NCBI RefSeq assembly: GCF_963855985.1
Contig: NC_087110.1
Coordinates: forward strand, 7,741,001 to 7,805,000
Length of the DNA: 64,000 nt
Source of the DNA: Ostrinia nubilalis
Lineage: Eukaryota > Arthropoda > Insecta > Lepidoptera > Crambidae
Direction: 5' to 3'
Shown: one piece after another, positions 22,156-33,932 of the stretch
How positions within the stretch are numbered: position 1 is the first letter of the stretch
Layout of the letters: the number at the start of each line of letters is the position of its first letter
Position numbers and translations under genes: made by a program
The notes under the pieces: generated by a model
What the model was told of the DNA's origin: nothing
Databases searched by the model: none
Seen by the model: the letters and a program-made list of their open reading frames with translations, nothing else

Positions 22156-22310
22156 GGCAGGCCTCCCACTAGGCACCGACGATCTGGTCATCTGGTGAAG
22201 GTCGCGGGAGGTGCCTGGATGCGGGCGGCGCAGGACCGGTCGTTGTAAAAATCCTTGGGGGAGGCCTTTGTCCAGCAGTGGACGTCATTCGGCAGAAAAG
22301 AACGAAAGAA
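22156..22310 (+). mobile_element. RTE family B LINE 3' end (GAAC/GAAA tail)
   Basis: Reads a C-terminus related to family A but distinct (TWMRAAQDRSL, then GEAFVQQWTSFG) followed by a gaacgaaag tail. 5'-truncated. A further scrap of the same family is at 22933-22975. Confidence 0.75.
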
Positions 22311-23989
22311 GGGTTTTTTAAGCATTTTAGAGGGATACATAAACTATTTATTAATGCCAGTCAGAACAGTCACCCAGTAAATGGAAGGTTATACCAGTTA
22401 TACTGACGAGATTGGATACCTCAAAGTTTTGTGGTTTCAAAAATAATAAATATTTTTTTAATTTCGCCTAGGTAGGTATATTTTCAATTTTCGTTAGCCA
22501 ACTCAGCTTACCTACTTTACCTTATACTATTGTGATAGATAGATGCTAAGACAAGTTTATTGAAAAGGCACGGGACGAGTTCTCCAATCAATTCCTTGGA
22601 AAGTTAAAAGATATAAGAAACAAGACTCGTTAGTAGGTACTATCTTTAGACTGCTGAATCGATTTTATTAACGAATGGCGTAAGGACTCCAGGTTTATTT
22701 AGGTTGGCTTTGGGATTCCCAAGGGTTGCCAATTCAGAACCTAATTACGAATACCAAGGAGATCCTCGTGGAGGTTTTACTCTATTTTGTTTTCCTTTCA
22801 GCGCGTAATTTGCTGTATAATTTGTATCTTAAGGACTTTTCCGACCCAAGTACAAAATAAGTGATTTTTATTTGGTAAATTCTACTTGGGGAAACAGGGC
22901 TCGATATGAGGTGTAGAACCATAAACTATGACGTTGGTTGGACCGCAAAAGGTGGACCTTTGTCCAGCAGTGGATTCATAGAGATGTATAATGATGATAA
23001 TGATTTTAAGTCCTATCATATTGTGCATTGGCTGTCTACTAAACTACATACAGGGCTGATTATATACCATCCTAGACTGCATCTTACTTAACATCAGGTG
23101 CGATTGCTGTCAAGTACCTGCCTTGTTCTGAATAAAAAAACTAAAATTCCAAAAGATATTTTTATTTGATGAAACCCTGACAGTAAACTAATTGAAAGTC
23201 ATCCCCCATAATATCAATACCACTGAAACTACAAGCAAAACTAAACTTTCCTCAAAAAATAACCCGTTTATTCCAATATCCCAAGTTGCGGTCAAAATTC
23301 GTTAAAATACGAGAAAACTACCCGATTGTCGTGCTCCGAACAAACTAAGTTTCCAGAAAAATCCTTGCTCCTCGCAATGGGCCAGCAAACGAACTTTGCC
23401 CTTTGAACTGGCTTGTTAAAAGTTGTAAACAGAATAAGTAATTTGCCTATATCTTTGACTGAAAGCGACCTGATTGGTCCTTACTCCTCCCATGATAGAA
23501 AACTTTGATGTTTACCACAAGCAAATAACCACTCTATGTGGACGGGATAGGGTAAACGTTGCCGGGAAGGGAGCACGCGGAATCGCCTTAAAATATTTTT
23601 TCTGTACGAATCAAAGTGAATCAGATTCTGTCCCAGACTATTGGATCAAATCAAACTCGAAGTTAGCAAGTTGGGTGTTTTCTCGTTGATGATGAAGCAT
23701 TTGATACTCTTATACTGTGGCTTGGGTCATATCAAAACATTCATCCTTGAGACGTATGCAGTAAAAAGGGCAATTATTGTTTATCTATTTAATATTTTTT
23801 TTTAAGAACGTGACGGAAAATTAAAAGATTGCCAAACTATTAGGGAAACTTGCAGTTAAAAGTTGTACAGATTCTAAGTCTTTCATAAAACTCAAAACAA
23901 TGGCTTAAGTGCATTCGAAGCTACAAAAATTTAAGGGAGACACATTTTGAAGTATTACGCTAACACCAGGATTCATCCAGTGTGTAAGT
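22311..23989. other. Non-genic; only a 43-bp family B scrap
   Basis: Apart from 22933-22975 (cctttgtccagcagtgga) nothing is recognised. Short open frames here lack ATG context, splice sites or familiar motifs. Confidence 0.4.
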
Positions 23990-24075
23990 GGCTCAGATAG
24001 AAGAGCAGTCGCCCGGCAAGCGAAAGGTCGTGGGTTCGATTCCCACCTTAGGAAGTTCGATTTTTTCAAGTTATT
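23990..24075 (+). repeat. tRNA-derived SINE-like sequence (tRNA-Ala(GGC)-like head)
   Basis: A box A-like GTGGCTCAGATAGAAGAGC and a box B GGTTCGATTCC sit at tRNA spacing. The anticodon stem-loop would present GGC, with C in place of the normal U33. The 3' flank TTCGATTTTTTCAAG is shared with 29281-29385, so this is a repeat, not a functional tRNA gene. Confidence 0.6.
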
Positions 24076-24854
24076 TTTAAAATATGTGATAGAGTTGTTT
24101 TCTATTGAATTATCAATTGGTAATTATTGAAATACTTGTAGTCGTAGGCAACTTGGGTTCTAGGTAGGGTTCTCCATAGAACATTCTAAATAAACCAATA
24201 ATGAGTACCGAATACAGCAACCAAACCGCGAATACCCCAACTTTCTCTCACACGCGAGCACGTCCCGTCACGCGTACGTTCACAAGTAACTTGCGATTGG
24301 AACCGAAATCTTATGAATATATACTTTATGTATACTTTATATACTTACTTCTCCTGTAATTGTTTCCGAGACTTATTCTCGTTAAAACTTGCGAGATTGT
24401 AATTGTTTGCATGTTGTTCGTTAATTTTCTACATTGACTCTAGGGAGTAGAAGTAGGTAGGTGATTGACTTGTTGTGTGATGTTATAAATCATAATGCAA
24501 CAAAGATATTGAAAAATTGAAAGTGGCAATAAAAATTGGCTATTTTTGCAATAACATAAAGCCGACTATCATTAATATCGAGACATATTATCCATGTATA
24601 TTAGTGATACAAGTAAACATGCATGATCATAAATAAAATTGAAAAGTGAATTAATGTTTAAAAAACAGTTCAATCTCGTTATTTGGAAAACTGCCAGTAT
24701 GTATGGGCGTAGACTAAATACTTATTTAATTTTATCTAACTACAATAATGTTCACTGCAAATACAAGAAAAGTTACAATATTAACAGAAATACTGTGTTA
24801 AATTAGCAGAAGTACTTTTAGATTGTCACGTATTTATTATTATTAATTTTATTA
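24076..24854. other. Non-genic; nothing recognised
   Basis: AT-rich; no ORF or repeat identified. Confidence 0.4.
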
Positions 24855-25081
24855 CTAGCTTTCCGCGCGCGGCTTCGCCCACGTGGAATTTTGTCTGTCA
24901 TATAAAAACTTTGTCCCTGTTTCAAAAACCGGGATACAAAGTAAACTATCCCGGGACTCAAACTATCTCTATGCCAAATTTCATAAAAATCGGTTCAGTG
25001 GTTTAGGCGTGAAAGCAAGACAGACAGACAGAGTTACTTTCACATTTAAAATATTAGTATAGAAGTATAGATTAGTATAGA
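24855..25081 (-). mobile_element. Non-autonomous Helitron-like element (CTAGCTTTCCGCCCGCGG type)
   Basis: On the minus strand it starts TCTATACTAAT and ends with a GC-rich hairpin and GGAAAGCTAG, with A before and T after in top-strand terms. Other copies: 33933-34119, 37638-37840 and 56254-56471. Confidence 0.7.
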
Positions 25082-25185
25082 TAGATAGTATAGATTGTAT
25101 AATAGTAGATAAATAAATTGTTTATCTCAAGCGTCTCGGAATTTATTCAGTCCATCAATTAAATACATTCTATTTAAAAATACTA

Positions 25186-25389
25186 TCTATATATACATAT
25201 AAAAGAAAGTCGTGTTAGTTACACCACTTATAACTCAAGAACGGCTGAACCGATTTAGCTGAAAATTGTCAGGGAGGTAGTTTAGAGCCAGGAGAAGGAC
25301 ATAGGATACTTTTTATCCCGTTCTAAATTAAAAAAAAGTCTGCTTATTTATTGCCATTAAGGCGGAACAAAGTTCGCCGGGTCAGCTAG
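25186..25389 (+). mobile_element. Helitron-like element, first of a tandem pair
   Basis: Starts TCTATATATACATATAAAAG after an A and ends with a small hairpin (GGCGGAAC...GTTCGCC) and GGGTCAGCTAG. Differs from the next copy at only a few positions. Confidence 0.8.
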
Positions 25390-25588
25390 TCTATATATAT
25401 AAAAGAAAGTCGTGTTAGTTACTCCACTTATAACTCAAGAACGGCTGAACCGATTTAGCTGAAAATTGTCAGGGAGGTAGTTTAGAGCCAGGAGAAGGAC
25501 ATAGGATACTTTTTATCCCGTTCGAAATAAAAAAAAGTCTGCTTATTTATTGCCATTAAGGCGGAACAAAGTTCGCCGGGTCAGCTAG
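25390..25588 (+). mobile_element. Helitron-like element, second of a tandem pair
   Basis: Starts with TC immediately after the CTAG of the previous copy and ends GGGTCAGCTAG before a T. Head-to-tail arrays without intervening bases are characteristic of rolling-circle elements. Confidence 0.8.
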
Positions 25589-25666
25589 TTTATTTATAAA
25601 AGTTTATCGCAGTAGGTGCCATTAGTTTCAATAAAGCGATACTAAATTATCACCATGTTCCAGCAT

Positions 25667-25750
25667 GTCAGGATGGCCGAGCGGTCTAAGGCGCTGCGTT
25701 CAGGTCGCAGTCCACTTCTGTGGGCGTGGGTTCGAATCCCACTTCTGACA
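25667..25750 (+). tRNA. tRNA-Leu (anticodon CAG)
   Basis: 84 nt folding into a complete type II tRNA. The acceptor GTCAGGA pairs with TTCTGAC, followed by discriminator A. The D arm contains box A TGGCCGAGCGG. The anticodon arm is CTGCG-TTCAGGT-CGCAG with CAG at 25701-25703. There is a long leucine-type variable arm and a T arm GTGGG-TTCGAAT-CCCAC with box B. No intron. It would decode CUG. All stems are intact and a pol III terminator follows, so it is probably functional. It lies 78 bp beyond the tandem Helitron pair. Confidence 0.97.
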
Positions 25751-25755
25751 AACTG

Positions 25756-25761
25756 TTTTTT
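25756..25761 (+). terminator. RNA polymerase III terminator of tRNA-Leu
   Basis: A run of six T residues begins five bases after the tRNA 3' end. Confidence 0.85.
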
Positions 25762-26044
25762 ACTTTAACTAGTATGGAGAAAATATTTTTCATTGGTTTT
25801 GAACCTCATCTTATATCTCTGAAGCTCATAAATGTTGACATCAATCTTGCCGCCACCACCACCAGTCGTGCTGCGCAAAATTAAATGTAGACAGTAACAG
25901 ACGGCTCTATTATTTACTACCTACATTATTTATGTACAAAATTCATTAATCAATATTCCACACATTTATTTGAGTTTTGTTTGACACAAACTATGTGTGG
26001 GAAACTAATTTTAATTTTGAACTTAAAAATAGTAATTCAACAAG

Positions 26045-26187
26045 TACAGTCAGCGTCAAATAGTTTGTAACACCCAAAGTAGCCACAAACTTCGCAACAC
26101 GTCTTTGTTACAATAAAAATAAAATAAAATTGTGTTGTCAGTTTTTTGGCCACTTTGGATGTCATGAACTATTTGACGCTTACTGTG
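26045..26187. mobile_element. MITE, family M3, third copy
   Basis: Starts tacagtcagcgtcaaatagt and ends tatttgacgcttactgt. Confidence 0.8.
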
Positions 26188-26447
26188 ACTGTTAACATGG
26201 ACTAGGTATTTTGTCGTGTGTCATTGAATATTACATAACTAATATAACAACGTAACCTGATATCAACGTAAACAATAAAGTAGGTACCTACTTCAGATGC
26301 TTTACCGCGAATATCTTGTTGATACGCGCATGATTGATCACACTAAGATAATTTAAAACTGAATGAAAGGCATGTGATGTGTAACATCTTGTGTGAATTA
26401 GAGATGTGATTGTTACCGGTTTGAAAAAAATGTAACTCATGCAGAAG

Positions 26448-26519
26448 AGTCAACTTCATACAAAAATCACCGGTTATGGTTATAGTTACGGTTAAAGTAA
26501 GGCGGTGTAATTCAACCTA
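26448..26519. mobile_element. MITE, family M4, half copy
   Basis: Right half only: accggttatggttatagtta, then aaggcggtgtaattcaacct. Confidence 0.55.
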
Positions 26520-26624
26520 AAAGAGTAAGGTGCAAAGCTAGTTACTCTATTCAAATAAAACCCTTCCAGCTTGGCTAATATACGATTAAGCTTGTGTAAG
26601 GAGTGGATTCACCACAATAGCCGA

Positions 26625-26700
26625 GCGACGGGGTTCGAACTACCAACTCTCGAACTTGCCAATCCAACACTAATACCGTTGGGTCAACGGTGTCAGTAAG
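26625..26700 (-). repeat. tRNA-like sequence, degraded
   Basis: The minus strand contains a box B-like AGTTCGAACCCC and a box A-like segment, but the stems do not pair well. Probably a SINE head or tRNA pseudogene. Confidence 0.35.
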
Positions 26701-26764
26701 TTCAGTAATTCAGTAAATACAAATTATATAAAAATACTTACGTACTTATTTAAATAATAAGAAA

Positions 26765-26895
26765 GGTAGAGGACTCCCACTGGCTACCTGGCGGTCCACA
26801 GTGGCCAAGGACTTAGAGCGTGCCCAGACAACTTTTTGACAACCCTGGACAGACTGTCCTGGCGCCTCAAAACAAGGAGAACCGACTTCAAATAA
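26765..26895 (+). mobile_element. RTE-type LINE C-terminal fragment, third family
   Basis: Reads GLPLATWRSTVAKDLERAQ, the RTE C-terminal motif GRP-TWRRTV-L, then a degraded QPWTDCPG and a stop. It lies just downstream of the esterase gene. Confidence 0.6.
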
Positions 26896-26969
26896 TGAGA
26901 AAAAGGGCTAGGAAAAAGAACAAGACTTACGTACTTATTTAAATATTTAAATTATAATCTAATAAGTAT

Positions 26970-26975
26970 TTTATT
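26970..26975 (-). promoter_or_regulatory. Candidate polyadenylation signal of the esterase gene
   Basis: AATAAA on the minus strand, five bases after the TAA stop at 26981-26983. Confidence 0.5.
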
Positions 26976-26980
26976 ATTTC

Positions 26981-29900
26981 TTAAAGTTTATACGGAGTGA
27001 CAGGTTGCCTATAGTACTGGTTATAGATATTATCCCAAAACCGTGTCCTTTTCTCTTCAAAAGGTCCGGACAAATGGATCGTTCTTCCGAAGTCCATGCA
27101 AGGAGTTCTGTTGGCGCCGGAGGGGGGCCAAGGAGGCAAAGATGACCCTTGAGGTGATGGGTTTCTGAAAATAGATAGAAGGTAATTGATAATTCCTTGT
27201 ATTTTTTAGATGTACACAAAAATAACTGTTTGGCAATTTTTACGTATGGCATAAGTGCGCTTGTATAGACCCAATACACTGAACTGTCCCACCCGCGACA
27301 TTTTATTTATTTATTTATTTCCACACACATTATCACTATCTTTACAGGTACTTAAAACCTAATGCGATAGCATAACTTAATCTAGGTAGGCTTAATAATA
27401 ACTTAAAAACTAACCATACAGTATCTATTTACAGTATATCATATAGGGGGGCGCCACTGTCAATACCGGATCGCTGGTTCCGATTTTTGCCATGCTGGAA
27501 ACTTTAAAGTTGAACGATGATGGCGCCAGGGGTCAATGAGTTTGGTGAAACAGTTTAGTGTAGGTCATCTACCTATTTAGTTATTTTGTTTAGTCAAAAA
27601 GTCAGAAACGTCAAAATCATAAAGTTAGGTTTCAACAAGCACCTTTTAAGACGTCCTAATTAATCTCTACCACTGCAGGACAAAGATTAGGCCAGTGTTG
27701 AGAAGAAGTTAAAACGAAATTGAAATATGGTTTACAGGTATAAAAATATGGTCTAAAGAGAGCGGGCGCCTTTTTGGCTCGGGATTATGCTGGCCTAAAA
27801 TATTTACCGTTCTTTTTTTTTACACTTGTATTATTAGATCATTTCTTCAGTAGAAACTACCCTGATGTGATCTGGTGATGATGATTTTAAGAAAACTTCC
27901 TACTTAACCTCTAATAGTTTATTTAAATTATCTTACCCAGTTGTAATGAAGTCCAACCAGACTTGTCGCATTGTCTGTTTCATCAGTTTATATTCCGGTG
28001 TAATTTCACTCTCATCTTCATCCATGGCTGCATGTGCTTCCATACAATGCGTTGCCCCTTGAATATCTGTGTATGGGACGTATTCTGAATCCTTATCAAC
28101 AAAAGAATACACAAATAGATAAATGTCATTATTACCAGCACCCACTTGTAAAGTTACAGATCTTTGCATAGCATAAACAAACATAGCGTCAGTGAAGTAC
28201 TCTACATATTCTAAACTAGTTTTGTTGTCGACTAGTTTGTCACCGAAGTAAAACTGTTTGATTCTTTCAGCCACTTCTTGCTTTTCTTCTTCTGTTCGAA
28301 ATCCTAAATCAGCTGGTAGGTATTCTGAGTAATTGTCATTCATGCCAACTGTCCAAGATTCGAAATATCTTGTACGATATAGACCTTCCATATTAGCGAA
28401 CCCATAAAGCAAGGGGCGTCTTACGTAGTCTCCATTTTTTATAATATTCACTGGGGTGTCATGTAAGAATCTTTCAATACCTATGTCAGCTTCCACACAT
28501 GGTTGGAATACCACAGCGAGGTCTTTAGTCCCCAATAGATCAACTGAGTTCAACAGTTCTAAGGGAACGTTTACGTAAAATTCCACAAGTGACTCCACGT
28601 CGTCTCCTTTATAATTTCTCGCGAAATTTTTCATGTAATTTCTCGCGTTTTCTATTGGATCAACTTGAGCGCCAAACACGCCAACATTTGCCCCACTCAT
28701 TGCAATTGCTTTATTGAACAAACCATTTGCCATTTTTGATAGCAAAAGCAGGTCGACTGAGGCTCCGCCTGAACTGCATCCAACAATCGTGACGTCATCA
28801 GGGTTTCCTCCAAAATCTCGTATGTTTTCTTTGACCCAACGTAGTAGTGCTACTTGGTCTTTCATGCCAGCATTTCCTGGGGCCTCTTCTGTGCCTAAAC
28901 AAAGGAATCCGTGTGGACCAACTCTATAATTAAATGTCACCGCAATAATTCTCTTACTACTGACAAGTTGTTTAGGAGTTCTAGAATTTCCATATCCTAA
29001 TTGAAACGCTCCACCATGTACCAAAACCATAACTGGTAGGTTTTTTGTTTCAGTGTTGGGTACGAAAACGTTTGCGATGAGGCAATCTTCTTTGACTTTT
29101 TTGTCTTTATAATCTTCTTGACCGTATTGTGGACATATTGTCTCTTGATCTATCGCTTTGAAAGTATTATTCCAAATTGGTGGTGGTAGAGGTGCCTGTA
29201 AGCAAACAACATAATATTAATGCTATTTAATTTTTAGCGTTAAGAGTCGTATCTCAAACTAATTTGAAAATTATAAATAACTTGAAAAAATCGAACTGCG
29301 TAAGGCGGGAATTGAACCCACGACCTTCCGCTTGCCGGGCGACTGCTCTTCCAACTTAAGCAGTACGATTTTTACAAGTAATTTATAATTTTCAACATAA
29401 TTAATATCTAATGAGCTTTCCGCCTGCGGCTTCACTTCGCAAAAAAGGGCTGTTTTTATGGTTTTCCCGGTAATTATAATAATAATATTCACGCCATTAT
29501 AAAAAAAAATGGTAAAATTGGTCCTGGCGTCTTTGAGTTATGCGCTTACCAACATATTTTGCGATTCATTTTGATAAAAGATCACAAATTAAAAAGACTG
29601 ACGATAAAAAAAAACTATCTGAGGTCCAATGGTAAGAGCTAATTAGTGTGGCATCTATAGAGTTATATTAAAAGCTATTTTGCAATTGAATAGATACGTA
29701 GTTTTGCTTAAATTTTGTCGCTCTACATTGGTACAAGAATCTTCTTGTTTTAGTCAAACCCTGTCTCCCTACTATAGCTTCTGTTTAGTTCAATGCTACA
29801 ACTTGACTGCCAGTCAAACCCAAAGGAAAGGTTACAAAGTAGTTGTGGTTAGTTTACAGGATTTGACACAACAAAGTAAAACAAAGGTAAGAACACTTTC

Positions 29901-30374
29901 CAAGGCTGTAGTAACGTAAGGTCTCCAATCTAATGGAAAGCGCTTGCTGAAGATTTTAAAGCAGCTAAAAATATCATACCAATTACTTCAAAAAAAAAAT
30001 ATAATGTCATATCAGTTCAATTTTTTCAAAAATTGCATAAGCGACGTTATTGTACCGTAGGTATGTGCGATTTGATAGTTATTTCCGAACTGAAAATTCT
30101 GATGAGCGTAGAAATGTTGATGTAAAAAAAAATTAGTATTATTCTCTTTTAAAAATTACAATAAAAATATTTCTTACTATACCTTAAACCTGTCTCTGCC
30201 CGTAGGTGCTGTAGCATACGGTATCCCATAGAACCCAAACACTTCAACATCCTGATCTATAAAACCCAACACTGGTCCTTGTTTTAAATCTACATATTTC
30301 CTCCCATCTGCCACTTTTGCCAGAGTCACTGTAAGACAAGCAAATAATAAGATAAACATTTTTCGCGCACGCAT
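26981..30374 (-). CDS. Secreted carboxyl/cholinesterase (carboxylesterase type B), three exons
   Basis: Exons 30374-30183, 29195-27937 and 27164-26981, GT-AG introns of 987 and 772 bp, joining into 544 codons, normal for the family. The start is MRARKMFILLFACL, a basic n-region plus hydrophobic signal peptide; an upstream in-frame ATG at 30482 would spoil this and precedes the TATA box. Visible motifs: FYGIPYATAPTGRDRF near the N-terminus, EDCL, the oxyanion HGG at 124-126, FNYR, nucleophile Ser205 in GCSSGG, Glu334 in NMEG and His447 in GATHCM. The triad is intact, so hydrolysis of carboxylic esters outside the cell or in the secretory pathway is expected (detoxification, odorant, pheromone or hormone esters; substrate not readable from sequence). 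The elbow is GCSSG rather than the usual GESAG, and not the GQSAG of juvenile hormone esterase. Confidence 0.93.
27272..27572. mobile_element. MITE, family M2, third copy, interrupted (esterase intron 2)
   Basis: Left piece acactgaactgtcccaccc, right piece ggggcgccactgtcaatacc to gtgtaggtcatct. They are separated at about 27303-27446 by an inserted sequence with a (TTTA)n end. Lies within the second esterase intron. Confidence 0.6.
29281..29385 (-). repeat. tRNA-derived SINE-like sequence in esterase intron 1
   Basis: The complement matches 23990-24075: GAAGAGCAGTCGCCCGGCAA, box B GGTTCAATTCC, then TTCGATTTTTTCAAG. It shares the 3' flank, so it is a second copy of the same SINE. Confidence 0.6.
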
Positions 30375-30449
30375 ACTGTTATTGATTAGCAAGGTGTGAA
30401 GTTTAGAACGTTTGTGAATCAAATGATGCGTCCGAGAGATACAAACAGC

Positions 30450-30455
30450 TTTATA
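30450..30455 (-). promoter_or_regulatory. Candidate TATA box of the esterase gene
   Basis: TATAAA on the minus strand, 75 bp upstream of the chosen ATG at 30374, leaving room for a start site about 30 bp downstream and a short leader. Confidence 0.45.
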
Positions 30456-30482
30456 CGAGTACATCTTACTATATTTGATCAC

Positions 30483-30898
30483 ACTGGTTTTTCTCCTTGG
30501 TAAAAAAAATCGGTAAATTCCAAGTAAATACTGACATCATATTCAGGTTTGACTGAGGCCTTGATTTTTAGAAGAAGCGTAAAGAGTTTAAGATTTGATG
30601 ATTTTACTAAGAATCATATTACACTCTTAATTGTTGGTGTAATTTGGTACCGTTTTTCTATGATTGGACAGGTAAAAAAGTGACCAATTCCAATTTAAAT
30701 CTAAGAATTTACACGCGGATGAATACAAACCACACATACTACACAATCATCATAATGCACATACGTAATGTAGTTGCGCTATCATAGAATTATTATTATC
30801 TTTTGATAAATTCATTTTGGTAAAAGCATCTTTCGTTATGGAGTTACTAATTATGACTTTCCATTTGATTGCAATGTCTCAGCATCTTTTATGATAGA
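30483..30898. other. Upstream region of the esterase gene; nothing recognised
   Basis: AT-rich with no ORF or repeat that I can identify; presumably holds the gene's regulatory sequence. Confidence 0.35.
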
Positions 30899-31124
30899 CT
30901 AGCGGTCGCCCGCGACTTCGTACGCGTGGATCCCGTTTTACCCCTTTAAGGGTGGAGTTTCGTAAAATCCTTGCATGCCAAAGTTCAGGCCGATCCGTCC
31001 AGTGGTTTGGGCTGAGCGTTGATAGATCACTATGTCAGTCAGTCAGTCAGTCAGTCAGTCAGTCAGTCAGTCAGTCAGTCAGTCAGTCAGTCATTCAATC
31101 ACCTTTGAATTATGTATATTTAGA
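30899..31124 (-). mobile_element. Helitron-like element with an internal (AGTC)n array
   Basis: In top-strand order it starts CTAGCGGTCGCCCGCGACTT after an A and ends TATTTAGA. An AGTC tetranucleotide array of about 14 units occupies 31033-31091. Related to 36686-37164 and 55171-55365. Confidence 0.65.
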
Positions 31125-31465
31125 AACAGATGCACTTTGCAACAAAAATGCATGGTCTGATGAACTGTACTGAACGTAGAACACAAACTACTTAAAATGC
31201 TACTAAAGTACTAAATCATCAAGCCACGCTTCCCGGGTTTGGGTGCGTTGACACGCCATTTCCGACCTCATCATGGTAATTGTACCCTCAGCAGCACATC
31301 AAATTGAACACTGTGACATCTTATGGCGATGTAATATTTTAGGTAGGAGGTAGTATTTTTTAACAAATTATGTATAATCTGACGTGTTAAGATTTCGGCA
31401 AGATGTATCTGAAAAACATTTAGACCAATAATTTTATAATAGAAAGGGGACCGTTGCGAGGCTAA

Positions 31466-31581
31466 TGCCCGCTTTCACCATCAATCCCTAGTTTTGAAGT
31501 GACCCCTTTGAAAACAAAATTCTTGTTAGGTGTTACCATAGGGGTCACTTAAAAATTAGGGATTGATGGTGAAAACAGGTA
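31466..31581. mobile_element. MITE with TIR CCCGCTTTCACCATCAATCC
   Basis: Left arm cccgctttcaccatcaatcc and tgacccc are mirrored by ggggtca and ggattgatggtgaaaacagg on the right, leaving a short loop. Confidence 0.7.
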
Positions 31582-31790
31582 TAGATTTCTTTGGGTAATA
31601 CATTTATTTATTTATTTATTATTCATTATTGAGCAATTACATATTTGATTTAAATAGTGTCTTAAATCCTCTTTAGGTTTGTCTAGATGTTATCTGGTTA
31701 TTGAATTTCCTCTGTACTCTACTTAATCAGAGGCAAAAGGGATTGGCCTACATTCCTTACGCTAGCCAGACGGGTTGGGGAGGCCTGATA

Positions 31791-32254
31791 TACAGGGTAG
31801 AATTTTGTAATGCCACCTAGAGGAAAAGTATAATACTGTAGGTAGAAAATTTTACTCAAATAAAACATTCCTTTATTTTTAAAAAGAAAGAGAACTGCAT
31901 TCAAAGATTTTCGAAAATATTTCTAAAATTTACCACCATACCATACAATATCTGTAAATAATTACAGTAATTTAAGATTTCATGGTTTTACTTTCATTTG
32001 ATTTATTAAGTTTGTTTGAGAGATTGCATCCTTGTACTTAACCCTAACGATCGATGCAATAAAAATACAGGGTGTAATAATCAAAATATTTCAGTTGGTT
32101 CGATTCCCGGGTGTAGCAAGTAAATTTTTGGAAATCTTTAAACGCATTTCTCTTTCTTTTCAAAAATAAAGGAATGGTTTATTGAGTAAAATTTTCAATC
32201 TACAGTATTAAGAGCACTTTTCCTTCAGGTGGCATTACAAAATTCCGCCCTGTA
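31791..32254. mobile_element. Long-TIR MITE (TACAGGGTAGAATTTTGTAA)
   Basis: Arms of about 130 bp (31791-31922 and 32128-32254) are inverted copies, sharing aattttgtaatgccacct and tttattgagtaaaatttt (inverted). The spacer is about 205 bp. Ends TACAGGG...CCCTGTA resemble family M7. Confidence 0.75.
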
Positions 32255-32639
32255 TGTTCACATACTTAACCCTAAGCGCCTTATACACTATCGATGGAAA
32301 AGTTTGAGTGGTTTTACCGTATTCTAACGTACTAAATTAGATACACAGCATACGTACGTGTAGGTATAATTTAAATACATACTTTCTTAGATTGCCCGTA
32401 CACGCCAGGTGCCTAGCCAAATAATTATCACTCTCAATGTACGGAACTAGTCACACAATGGGTTCCACTGTCAATACAGAACCCTAAAGAGCGGAAAAAC
32501 CCATCGCACCTTACAATTAGGGGTCCACAAAGAGCGTCGGAAGCCATCAGTCAGTTCTGGCGCCGGCCACCGGATGACATGTCCTCATGATTTATTGCCT
32601 CGGCACTTTAGGTGAGGAGCTGGGGTACAGGTGGATTCA

Positions 32640-32835
32640 GGGACGTTTCCTGGGTAAAAAGTAAGTTTGAATTAGTCCGTCAGTTAACTTATCAAAAAAT
32701 ATTCGACAGGTATTTTTCACTTTTTAAAACTAATGGAATATTGAGAGTTAAAGCGCACCAAATTTCTAAAGAAGGGGTCTGTGACGTCAAGGAGTGCTTG
32801 AAAGTGTAGCACTTTGTGACGTCACGCGGAACTTC
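32640..32835. repeat. Unclassified repeat containing paired TGACGTCA-like sites
   Basis: Starts gggacgtttcctgggtaaaa and ends gcactttgtgacgtcacgcg. It recurs, interrupted by LINEs, at 42418-42500 plus 43617-43695. It contains tgacgtcaagg and tgacgtcacg, which resemble CRE-type sites. Confidence 0.55.
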
Positions 32836-33932
32836 ATCGGAATATTTTATTAACAGGTGAATAATAATAATAAAAAAAGGCAATAGTCTTTTTTGGGTTC
32901 CCGTAGTAATTGGGCAAAAAAATCGTGAGACATGCAAGTGAAGGCCTTAAGAGTAAAATTATCACAAGCAAATATTAGAATCGTAAGATACTGGCAGAAA
33001 GACCCTTAGGGCCTTGCCACACTGGCGGATTTAGGTACAAGCGTTTTCAAAGCGGAGCAGCAGCGATAAATTCCCATTGACACAGGTTCGTAAAAGGCAA
33101 CAAGAAATATTACAGCAGGGACAGTTATTAATTCACACTTTTTTACCACTACAAATCTAGGTACATGTAGTTCTTAAATTTCAAAAACCTGAACAAGTTG
33201 ATTCATTCTAAGATATCAGCAGAATGTGTAGCTCCCCTGCGAATATTTCACGTGCCTACATACCGTGTTTCGAATCACGAAAAGGCGTAACTAACAAATT
33301 GGCGATATTGAGTTAAATTCACCATGTTATTTAAAAACATTCATTTTTTAACCTCACAAAAGATCGAAGCTGAAATCTTTATCAGAAAGCCAGACAGTTA
33401 AAAAGGGCCGAAATGCACATTGCACATTTTCCATACTTCAAATTATCTTTAAATGTCGCTCCTGTAAAATTGACAAAAATCAGTTACGTCTTATCGTGAT
33501 TCGACCCACGATACGTCACTCAAACAAATAACATTATCACAACTGCTAGTATTACTGAGGCAGATAAATAACATAATAAACACTTGAGAACGTTATCAAA
33601 CACTTGAGAATGATACCAATCAAGATGGATCTCCAAATATCACATGCTCTTTTGAGATAGGTTGAGATAACTTATAACATGTTTAAAGTACGCTTTGGAT
33701 AACATCATATCAGTTTAAAAAAATACCAACCGAATTGTCCATATTTTGTTAAAGTCGGTTAAAAATGAATCCCTGGTTACCTACCTCTTACCCATTGTGT
33801 CACCATAACCAATTTCAATCTTTCGGGAAGAAAAATTGCACAGAAAATTGGATGATTTCAGATAACGACTAAAAGAGACTATTTTAATTTCACGTGTTTC
33901 ACAGTTCAGGTGATAAAATATTTCATATTAAA
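32836..33932. other. Non-genic; nothing recognised
   Basis: No ORF over 80 codons, no splice-bounded exon, no repeat identified. Confidence 0.4.

Noticed and set aside
23990..24075. Functional tRNA-Ala gene
   Set aside because: U33 is replaced, stems are imperfect and the 3' flank is shared with another copy, so it is a SINE-like repeat.
30375..30482. Longer esterase N-terminus starting at 30482
   Set aside because: It would place the signal peptide internally and begin upstream of the TATA box; the 30374 start gives a normal secreted esterase.
31033..31091. AGTC tandem array as a possible CRISPR or regulatory array
   Set aside because: A simple tetranucleotide microsatellite inside a Helitron-like element; no spacers.
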